A stretch of 41,734 nucleotides of DNA from an uncultured Ruminiclostridium sp. (GTDB lineage Bacteria; Bacillota; Clostridia; Oscillospirales; Ruminococcaceae). The stretch's first letter is position 1. Each line of letters begins with the position of its first letter. Location: the NCBI GenBank assembly GCA_910588335.1, contig CAJUQV010000027.1:1-41734 (forward strand), in the 5' to 3' direction. A program made the translations under genes and the position numbers. Under the pieces are notes generated by a model. The model was not told the DNA's origin. It saw nothing but the letters and a program-made list of their open reading frames with translations, and did no database searches. Below are positions 25,501 to 30,997 of the stretch, one piece after another.

Positions 25501-25940
25501 ACTTTTCCGTATCCGACGCGGAATCGGAGCTTCGGCGGCTGCTTAAGGAAAATATAATAACCGAAAAGGAAAAAAACGCGGTCATCGCAAGGGAAATACA
25601 AAGCTTTCTGGACAGCTCACTTTGCCGCCGCGCCTCCGCTTCGGGAAAAATCACAAGGGAATTTAAGCTTTTTACCACCGTAAACGGAACCGGCGCACCC
25701 TCCCCCGATAACGAAGATTTATCCTTTATACAGGGTATAGCGGATATGTTTTTTGAAGAGGACGACGGAATAGTACTGATTGACTACAAAACCAACAAGG
25801 GCATATCCCTGCGGGAGCTTAAGGAAAAGTACGCGGGGCAACTGAGCATTTATAAAAAGGCGCTGGAGGAAATGTTGGGGAAAAGGGTTAAGGAGTGCTG
25901 GCTGTACGGGTTTTCGCTTGCGGCGGAAATTATGCTGTGA
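22548..25940 (+). CDS. addA: ATP-dependent helicase/nuclease subunit A (AddA)
   Basis: AddA is the 3'-5' UvrD-like helicase and second nuclease of the AddAB resection complex. The 1130-residue protein shows Walker A SASAGSGKTFVL (about residues 20-31), TFTEKAAAELKQR, Walker B VDEFQDSN (about 380-387), GDVKQCIYAYRSANP, NFRSS, MTVHKSKGLQFPVVFV and FYVALTRAEEKL. The C-terminal nuclease has QGIADMFFEEDDGIVLIDYK (about 1061-1080). I chose ATG 22548 with AAGGTGA as ribosome binding site over the GTG at 22539, which would overlap addB. It is translationally linked to addB and followed by a strong terminator. Confidence 0.95.
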   Translation: MTELTQEQKKAIDYDLSAPACVSASAGSGKTFVLVEHIAKLISDEKKSVPADRLAAVTFTEKAAAELKQRLSQRVESLMEKAPYNEFLREQLVRLSSARISTISSFCLSLVRDNIRLLPDIDEGFKVCDPTRADILSEKATEKTFEHIYISYSEAKRKTLFKKLGRKENIIFSVKRLHSFLSDIPDPDSWKAEQESVFGDAKKYFDKYVREFAEVIPKDLKTLSELCQSAAEELPSDGSASSESFRSFFGFIAQRSETAQAALESSDFKEAYLAVKEAYPGTSPAARSKALKEGGFKEKKEEIASLYEKCALRLSAAANYKSDAAETKIAFGLLMEVTELYEKEYERIKRAEGVLDFSDLEKNALKAVKQGGGKGMFDCIIVDEFQDSNDIQYEIFRTLSGGDKNLYFVGDVKQCIYAYRSANPKIFAGLIKNPVYNSLELNTNFRSSENVIDAVNAVFGGAELPHAFSEGCPWEDMKAGRGIKSEDKNIAEFITINVLRGGKSEANQCREEKYVAKRIIQMVNEGFTVHERGKWERKCGFGDFAVLLRTNRDCVEFRKVFEEYGIPCVSEGERHFTDLTETELALAIVSAALRPNNDAETAKALMSPIYGFTAEDMAKLRLAGKAPSSLYSNIPKLISSKDKKISEKAAKFDSDMKLLRKTASNSVTYDLIQKIYEITMLPLIMRAGYSGREREENLKLLLHYAKGNPVPAEFLAFMKKISRSKLEMEQATVKEREENSVKLMTVHKSKGLQFPVVFVSGINKKPNKTDTYKDFIFDSEKGLGALVCDYETGIRAETASHRALEKDYSDRSSGEGLRLFYVALTRAEEKLIITAKNKPKANKGKGENGVDESSNVFAGPENYFAFMTDRLPQTKEKIKVVRIPTDEDVSPAGAAAQAPREAVLPDADKLRKNLLYKYPYEKATVTPAKFTATALGVSPESGGTSGEDNITSAFYTGTPLFMKDGAPISGKELGDIYHCVMEHIDFSVSDAESELRRLLKENIITEKEKNAVIAREIQSFLDSSLCRRASASGKITREFKLFTTVNGTGAPSPDNEDLSFIQGIADMFFEEDDGIVLIDYKTNKGISLRELKEKYAGQLSIYKKALEEMLGKRVKECWLYGFSLAAEIML

Positions 25941-25958
25941 CAAATTCCGTACAGAAAA

Positions 25959-26016
25959 AAAGACCGTAATCTTCCTTTATGCGGAAATTACGGTCTTTTA
26001 TATTTGTTTTTTCCTT
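25959..26016. terminator. Bidirectional terminator between addA and citrate synthase
   Basis: AAAGACCGTAAT pairs with ATTACGGTCTTT; the loop adds TTCC / GGAA. T-rich sequence follows on plus and an A run precedes it, so it can serve both convergent genes. Confidence 0.85.
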
Positions 26017-26091
26017 ATAATGAAATTTCCCGCGGCCGAACACCGCACATGAAGAAATTTAATAATACTTGCAACATTACAAAAAGCAATA

Positions 26092-27462
26092 TTATTTTCG
26101 GTCGCCGAGACAGATGTATTCCTTTTCATCGCTGATGCTCTTATACGCCGGCCTGATAATCTTACCGGCGTTTATCAGCTCCTCCATTCTGTGAGCGCTC
26201 CAACCGCTGATTCTGGCTACCGCGAAAATAGGTGTGTAAAGCTCCAGAGGAAGTCCCAGCATACTGTAAGCAAATCCGCTGTAAAAGTCCACGTTGGGGC
26301 TTACGCCTTTATAAATCTTTTTCCTTGCATATATTATTTTGGGTGCAAGCTCAGCGATCTTGGCGTACAGGCGATACTCCTCCTCAAGTCCCTTTTCCTT
26401 GGAAAGCTGCTCCACATATCCTCTGAACACTTCCGCACGGGGATCGGAAATCGAATAGACGGCGTGACCCATACCGTAAATAAGACCCGCATTGTCAAAC
26501 GCCCTTTTATCCAGCAGCGCTTCCAAATAAGCGCTTATTTCATCGTCGTCCTTCCAGTCCTTTACGCATTTCTTAAGATCCTCGAACATTTTCATTACCT
26601 TAAGATTCGCTCCGCCGTGCTTTGGCCCCTTAAGGGAGCATAAGGCTGCGGCTATCGCGGAATATGTATCGGTGCCGGAGCTGGTTACAACGTGAGTTGT
26701 AAAGGTGGAGTTATTACCGCCGCCATGCTCGGCGTGAAGCACCAAAGCTATGTCAAGCACGTGGGCTTCAAGCTCCGTATACTTGCTGTCGGGACGCAGC
26801 AGGTGAAGAATATTTTCCGCCGTGGACAGGGAAGTGTTGGGCTGATGTATGAAGAGACTCTGTTTTTCAATGTAGAAGTTGTACGCCTGATATCCGTAAA
26901 CCGAAAGCATGGGAAAAAGGGCTATGAGCTTAAGGCACTGTCTCAAAACATTGGGAAGGCTTGTGTCGTTGGCATTGTCATCGTAGCTGTGAAGAGTCAG
27001 AACGCTTCTGGCAAGGCTGTTCATCATATCGTCGCTGGGTCCCTTCATTATAACGTCCCTTATAAAATTCGTGGGAAGGGTCATAAGCTCGTTAAGTACG
27101 TCTTTAAAGCTTTTAAGCTCCTCCTTTGTGGGCAGGGCTCCGAAAATAAGAAGATAGCTTACCTCTTCAAATCCATACCGCTTTTCGGCAATAAAACCTT
27201 TTATAATGTCCTTTACGTCGATTCCACGGTAAAACAGCCGTCCTTCGCAGGGAACGGAAACTCCGTCCACGGTTTTCGAGGCTCTTACTTCGGAAATATC
27301 GGTAAGACCCGTAAGCACACCCTTTCCGTTCAAGTCTCTCAGGCCTCTTTTTACCTCGTATTTCCCGTAAAGCGACGGATCAATCTGACCGTTGCCGACG
27401 CAAATATCGGTAAGCCTTTCGATCTCCGGCTGTACGTGATCCGTATTGTAGCTGCAATTCAT
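26092..27462 (-). CDS. gltA: Citrate synthase (Si-type)
   Basis: The enzyme condenses oxaloacetate and acetyl-CoA into citrate, which in an anaerobe mainly feeds 2-oxoglutarate and glutamate synthesis. The 456-residue length fits the longer clostridial citrate/2-methylcitrate synthase branch. Catalytic segments are visible: the first His in HAEHGGGNNSTF (about residue 241), the second in GHAVYSISDPRA (about 330), and Asp in NVDFYSGF (about 390). The SLKGPKHGGAN segment is also present. The ribosome binding site AAGGAAGG precedes ATG 27462. A good promoter at 27635-27663 leaves a leader of about 165 nt. Use of propionyl-CoA cannot be excluded from sequence. Confidence 0.93.
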   Translation of the reverse strand: MNCSYNTDHVQPEIERLTDICVGNGQIDPSLYGKYEVKRGLRDLNGKGVLTGLTDISEVRASKTVDGVSVPCEGRLFYRGIDVKDIIKGFIAEKRYGFEEVSYLLIFGALPTKEELKSFKDVLNELMTLPTNFIRDVIMKGPSDDMMNSLARSVLTLHSYDDNANDTSLPNVLRQCLKLIALFPMLSVYGYQAYNFYIEKQSLFIHQPNTSLSTAENILHLLRPDSKYTELEAHVLDIALVLHAEHGGGNNSTFTTHVVTSSGTDTYSAIAAALCSLKGPKHGGANLKVMKMFEDLKKCVKDWKDDDEISAYLEALLDKRAFDNAGLIYGMGHAVYSISDPRAEVFRGYVEQLSKEKGLEEEYRLYAKIAELAPKIIYARKKIYKGVSPNVDFYSGFAYSMLGLPLELYTPIFAVARISGWSAHRMEELINAGKIIRPAYKSISDEKEYICLGDRK

Positions 27463-27485
27463 AAAAATTACCTTCCTTTCTTTTA

Positions 27486-27534
27486 TACCGATTCACGATT
27501 GACGAAGTTCCGTACTTTGATTGAAAATCGGTAT
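27486..27534 (-). repeat. Inverted repeat in the citrate synthase leader
   Basis: ATACCGATT (27485-27493, plus-strand reading) and AATCGGTAT (27526-27534) can pair in the mRNA about 25 nt before the ribosome binding site. It resembles other ATACC-N-GGTAT palindromes of the window. A regulatory role is possible but unsupported. Confidence 0.35.
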
Positions 27535-27634
27535 CATTCCGCTTCTTTAAAAATCACTTTTTCTTTCTGTACATTACCACTTGAAAAGCAGCACAATGAT
27601 ATTCATGAAGCCGTTTTTGCGTGATTCCTTTTAC

Positions 27635-27663
27635 AGTATAACACAAACTTTTGTTTTTGTCAA
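27635..27663 (-). promoter_or_regulatory. Sigma-A promoter of citrate synthase
   Basis: On minus: TTGACA (27663-27658), a 17-bp spacer and TATACT (27640-27635). It is close to consensus. Confidence 0.85.
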
Positions 27664-27701
27664 AAAATATATGTGAAATCTGAGAAAAAAATGTGGAATA
27701 A

Positions 27702-27772
27702 ACAAAGAAAACGCAGCGGCTTTTCCGTGGTTGGCTTTACGGAAATACATACTGCGTTATCTTTGTGCCTTT
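27702..27772. terminator. Long hairpin, probable terminator of the secreted-protein gene
   Basis: A 15-bp outer stem (ACAAAGAAAACGCAG, 14 of 15 paired with 27752-27766) encloses TCCGT / ACGGA. It lies about 130 bp after the stop of the minus-strand gene 27898-28314. The T content beyond it is moderate on both strands, so direction is uncertain. Confidence 0.5.
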
Positions 27773-27897
27773 TTGCTGAAAGTTTTATTTGATATATATA
27801 AAACTCCGTTTGATTGGAGGATTTCCTATTATAACTTGTTCTTATATCAATCTTTAATCAATCAGTATTAATTTGTCATATTTATCGATATCAATTA

Positions 27898-28314
27898 TCA
27901 ATCCGCCATTCCGTAAACGGCGTTATCAAAAATTATCTCCTTGGCGGCGGGATCATAGCTTATCTTTTCGTTTCCTATTTTAAGAAAACAATAATCCACA
28001 TAATTTATATAACCGCTCGCCTCGTCGGTTTCAGGCATATCCTTCCATACGATGAAGGCATACTTTTCGGCGGTGCCGTCGGAATAGACAATTTCGTTTT
28101 CCGTAAGGGTAATTAAATCTTTTTCCGTATCGCCGTTAAGATAGTAATTTCCCGTGTAAACCTTGCTTTCCGTCTTTGCGGCCTCGGTTACGGCGGCGGA
28201 TGACGAAACATATTCGTCGTTTCCCTGCGCGGATACCGCAAAAAGGGTAGTGGCCGCAACAAACATCAGCGCGCCGAAAACCATCAGCATAACTCCGAAA
28301 ACAGTTCTTTTCAT
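27898..28314 (-). CDS. Small secreted protein of unknown function
   Basis: The 138-residue protein starts with a clear signal peptide (MKRTVFGVMLMVFGALM..., likely cut after VSA at about residue 29). There is no lipobox Cys. The mature part is acidic with alternating beta-like segments (KVYTGNYYLNGD, TLTENEIVYSDGT, CFLKIGNEKISYD), suggesting a small beta-sandwich. I do not recognise a family. The ribosome binding site AAGGTAAGG stands just before ATG 28314. Its promoter (28459-28486) is preceded by four 11-bp-spaced TTACAA sites, so a response regulator probably activates it. Confidence 0.75.
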   Translation of the reverse strand: MKRTVFGVMLMVFGALMFVAATTLFAVSAQGNDEYVSSSAAVTEAAKTESKVYTGNYYLNGDTEKDLITLTENEIVYSDGTAEKYAFIVWKDMPETDEASGYINYVDYCFLKIGNEKISYDPAAKEIIFDNAVYGMAD

Positions 28315-28458
28315 TTTTCCTTACCTTCTTTCCTCGGTGACCTTTCGGCTTTTTTAATCTTTTATCTATTTATATGTACAAGCCTTTAAAAACAGTCGCA
28401 TTTTTTCCTTCTTCCAGATTTTTATTATTTTATTCTATAAATTTTCTCTCTGCTTAAT

Positions 28459-28486
28459 ATTATACTCGGCGCGGTGAAAAATACAA
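28459..28486 (-). promoter_or_regulatory. Promoter of the small secreted protein gene
   Basis: On minus: TTGTAT (28486-28481), a 16-bp spacer and TATAAT (28464-28459). The -35 is imperfect and abuts the TTACAA repeat array, as in activator-dependent promoters. Confidence 0.6.
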
Positions 28487-28525
28487 TTACAAAACGGTTA
28501 CAATTCGTTTACAATTCAGTTACAA
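28487..28525. promoter_or_regulatory. Four TTACAA direct repeats at exact 11-bp spacing (PhoP/OmpR-type operator)
   Basis: TTACAA occurs at 28487, 28498, 28509 and 28520, so each repeat starts exactly 11 bp after the last. Four direct hexamers with 5-bp gaps is the pattern bound by two dimers of an OmpR/PhoB-family response regulator, such as the Bacillus PhoP box. The array lies between a minus promoter (28459-28486) and a possible plus promoter (-10 TATAAT at 28542-28547, with the last repeat at its -35), so it may control both directions. Confidence 0.7.
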
Positions 28526-28541
28526 AAGTGGAGCGAATTTG

Positions 28542-28754
28542 TATAATATAACTTTTTCTACACCTTATACCAACGGTTTTAAATTAGTATTAAACCGTTG
28601 GTATTACGTCAGCTTAAAAAGGGATTAATATAAGGTGATTTTTTTCTTGGAAAACGGTTTAAGAAAAACAAATAAAAGCTTTGTCGTAAATGCAATCGGT
28701 ATTGCCGCAAATAAAAATCCGCATAACATTATGTTATTATGTCAATTGCATTAA
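28542..28754 (+). other. Possible short transcript with hairpin and 35-codon ORF
   Basis: A TATAAT at 28542-28547 lies 16 bp after the last TTACAA repeat. Downstream are a perfect 13-bp hairpin (ATACCAACGGTTT / AAACCGTTGGTAT, 28567-28604) and a ribosome binding site (AAGGTGAT). A TTG at 28647 opens a 35-codon ORF (LENGLRKTNKSF..., ending LLCQLH). Nothing recognisable is encoded; it may be a small RNA or a remnant. Confidence 0.25.
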
Positions 28755-29089
28755 AAGAGATCAAAATAAAGCAGTGGTGAATCCGGCCTATCCGAAAAAA
28801 GCATATATTGAAGCGATGTCCGCAATAGCCAATAATAACACTTTCCGCACCTTAATCAGCGTTTCTTTTTTGCGGTAAAATTTACGCCCCATTCTTCTGA
28901 TGTATTTTTTTCATACATTTATCATTTCAAAAGTTATTTCTATCAACTTCCGACTCCAACTGCGGCGCCACAGACAAGATTACGGGACAAACAGACATTT
29001 TTTCTCTCTGTAAAATAAACGATTATAAATTGGAAGCGTTACTGTTTTTTTATAAATTTCTGAAATTTTGTAAAATTTTATAAAATATA
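28755..29089. other. Gene-free AT-rich stretch
   Basis: Only short, low-quality open frames occur here. The last 50 bp before the next promoter are very A/T-rich and could act as an UP element. Confidence 0.5.
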
Positions 29090-29118
29090 TTGACATATGT
29101 ATTTTAAAATGCTATACT
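29090..29118 (+). promoter_or_regulatory. Sigma-A promoter of the sigma-factor gene
   Basis: TTGACA (29090-29095), a 17-bp spacer and TATACT (29113-29118), preceded by A/T tracts. Confidence 0.85.
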
Positions 29119-29181
29119 AAACAAAATTATTATAATTATTAAAAAAATCTTTTTTCAGATAAGTAAAGGAGTGTTAATAAT

Positions 29182-29736
29182 TTGTTTTTCATTATGACCG
29201 TAAATACTTCAGAAGATGAGGATTTTATAACGGTATTATACTCGAAATATGAAAAAATGATGTTCAGGGTAGCGTACAATATCTTAAAAAATGCTAATGA
29301 CGCAGAGGACGCTGTACATGACGCGTTTTATAATATTATTATAAGAGACGGTTATTCCAAGCTAAAAGGCTTAAAAGACACGGAGATCAAGGCATATCTG
29401 ATAGTAACGGTAAAAAACGCGTCAAAATGTATTTATGATAAACGGCGTGATAAATCGGCGGAAAATATTGACGATTTTTATTCTGTTGAGGGAGACCGGT
29501 CCGCCGAAGAAATCATGTTCTCACGATATAAGACGGAGGAGCTGTTAAACGCCATACATAAGCTTGCCCCGGACGACTATGAACTGCTCTATCTCTCGGT
29601 TGTGATGGGTTTGTCCGGCAAAGAGCTTTCCGACCGCTTAGGCACCGGCACGGGTGCAGTACGTCAGCGTATTTATAAAGCAAAGAAAAGGCTTAAAACC
29701 ATACTTAAAAAGGAGGACATATGGCGTGGAAGTTGA
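29182..29736 (+). CDS. Sigma-70 family RNA polymerase sigma factor, ECF-like
   Basis: The 184-residue protein has only regions 2 and 4. Region 2 (about residues 15-90) includes RVAYNILKNANDAEDAVHDAF; the stretch is shown without its ends. Region 4 (about 121-178) has LSGKELSDRLGTGTGAVRQR, a helix-turn-helix that contacts the -35 element. ECF factors usually respond to envelope or other external stress and are held by an anti-sigma protein encoded next. The start is TTG 29182, 10 nt after AAAGGAG; the ATG at 29194 is too far from it. The next ORF overlaps its end and is unusually short. The regulon is unknown. Confidence 0.88.
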   Translation: MFFIMTVNTSEDEDFITVLYSKYEKMMFRVAYNILKNANDAEDAVHDAFYNIIIRDGYSKLKGLKDTEIKAYLIVTVKNASKCIYDKRRDKSAENIDDFYSVEGDRSAEEIMFSRYKTEELLNAIHKLAPDDYELLYLSVVMGLSGKELSDRLGTGTGAVRQRIYKAKKRLKTILKKEDIWRGS

Positions 29737-29902
29737 CGAAGCTTTAAAAGCGGCGCTTATGCCTTTCAATATACAAAATAAAAAAATTTCAATTTTGTTA
29801 CCGCTTTTTTTAGAATTTGTTAAAAATGCACAAAAGGTACAACAAGGTGCCTCCCCTCGTCAATTTACAAACAAAAATAAATTTATGGATGTAAATGAAT
29901 AG
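29726..29902 (+). CDS. Short ORF after the sigma factor, probably truncated anti-sigma gene
   Basis: GTG 29726 lies 9 nt after a perfect AGGAGG and overlaps the sigma stop by 11 bp, the usual coupling of sigma and anti-sigma genes. The product is only 58 residues (VEVDEALKAALMPFNIQNKK..., ending KFMDVNE). Its first 20 residues look like the start of a regulatory protein, and the rest is low complexity with no membrane helix. I read it as a 3'-deleted partner. If so, the sigma factor may lack its normal restraint. It could instead be a complete small protein. Confidence 0.4.
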   Translation: MEVDEALKAALMPFNIQNKKISILLPLFLEFVKNAQKVQQGASPRQFTNKNKFMDVNE

Positions 29903-29992
29903 CAGCAAAGATTTAAACATAATAGTAATTAAGTTGCTAATATGGAGGATAGAGCAACGAATTGACACGAGCGCTGTATGAGATTTGTGGGG

Positions 29993-30023
29993 GAGCGGTG
30001 CTGTTGCATCGCTCTCTTTTTTG
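29993..30023 (+). terminator. Terminator after the sigma-factor operon
   Basis: The stem GAGCGGTGC / GCATCGCTC with a 4-nt loop is followed by TCTTTTTT. Confidence 0.85.
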
Positions 30024-30042
30024 TCTATAACCCGATCAAAGA

Positions 30043-30209
30043 TTAGGGCTTATTTGAAAAATCGGAAACGCAGTCTTTTCGCCATCAACATGGTCGTCTT
30101 CTGCGACAAAAAGCCTCGTCAAACGACGGTTTGACTGCGTTTTTTCCTTGAAGCTAACCTTTTTGGGTCAAAAACCCGTCATTTCCTCTATTTGCAAACA
30201 AGCCTTAGT
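30043..30209. repeat. Possible MITE-like element with imperfect terminal repeats
   Basis: TTAGGGCTTATTTG at the left and the complement of CAAACAAGCCTTAG at the right match at about 14 of 18 positions. Inside, AACGCAGTC (30070-30078) pairs with GACTGCGTT (30131-30139). A competing hairpin, GTCAAAC-GACG-GTTTGAC, overlaps the right half. No ORF. Weak evidence of mobility. Confidence 0.3.
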
Positions 30210-30275
30210 ATAAGCTGCATTTTAACATGAAAATGTGTTGGCGCGACAGAGAGTATATAAACTGCTAATGTGATA

Positions 30276-30320
30276 AAACGACTTTGTTTCTGTTGATGAA
30301 ACAAAGCCGTTTCTATTTTT
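30276..30320 (+). terminator. Terminator-like hairpin
   Basis: AAACG-A-CTTTGTTTC pairs with GAAACAAAG-C-CGTTT (one mismatch, 7-nt loop), followed by CTATTTTT. No gene precedes it on plus, so an unannotated small RNA may end here. Confidence 0.55.
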
Positions 30321-30385
30321 AATTCCCCTATTTTGCAATTTTTCTAATCAAATTTAACCTTTTTTCATAAAATTTTATGTGTTAT

Positions 30386-30497
30386 CGTTACCAAAAAGAT
30401 TTTTTGGAAAAATAAGCATAAAAATACGCCCTCAAGTTTTCTGAGAGCGTATTAGAAGTCGCATTGCGGCTGTTTTACCGTTACCAAAAAGATTTTT
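30386..30497. repeat. 19-bp direct repeat flanking a hairpin
   Basis: CGTTACCAAAAAGATTTTT is found at 30386-30404 and again, identical, at 30479-30497. Between them is the hairpin AATACGC-CTCA / TGAGAGCGTATT (30423-30453). A third loosely similar AAAAAAGATTTTTTC is at 30709-30723. The nature of the element is unknown. Confidence 0.5.
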
Positions 30498-30997
30498 GAT
30501 TAAAAGGTAAAAAATTACAGCCAGTTTTTTTAAAGCCGACCTGACGCATTTTTCGGTTTTACAAAGCAAAATGAATTTCCTTTAGGGAAATTCAAGAAAA
30601 ATCGGGACGGAAACGAGCTGCGGACAAGACAAAGCTGTTTCACATTTGCAAAAATCGCCCTCGGTAAAACCGAGGACGATTTTTCAAATGATGTGTGATT
30701 CATTGACAAAAAAGATTTTTTCGACTCTCACAGCAAATGATTAAAAACCATCAAACGCCAAATGTGACACGCTCAAAAAAGACAAATTCATAATACTACT
30801 CAATATTATACAATTTTTTCAAATTTTAAGCTGTTTTAATTTTGAAGTAAGTTTTAAAATCTTAATCCATCAGTATCAAAGTTGTACGAAAGCAGGGATT
30901 ATAAAGAAACGCCTGCTGTTGATCTGTAACTGAGGGATCAATTTTAATAAACGATTCAAAATTTATGCTATTTTTAAATTTAAAAGAAAATTTTATT
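30498..30997. other. Gene-poor junction between core region and AT-rich island
   Basis: The stretch contains the hairpin TGAATTTCC / GGAAATTCA (about 30570-30593) and a strong hairpin at 30651-30684. AT content rises sharply from about 30780. A short minus frame (30862-31074) ends in a protein-like run (FESFIKIDPSVTDQQQAFL) and may be a gene remnant. Confidence 0.5.
30651..30684. terminator. Hairpin, probable terminator of the island operon
   Basis: AAAATCG-C-CCTCGGT and ACCGAGG-A-CGATTTT pair around AAA. T tracts stand on both strands, so it could stop transcripts from the minus-strand defence genes about 310 bp after their last stop. Confidence 0.6.

Noticed and set aside
28690..28878. 62-codon plus-strand open frame
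   Set aside because: No ribosome binding site at its ATG and no protein-like pattern; the better supported short ORF in this place starts at 28647 and is itself weak.
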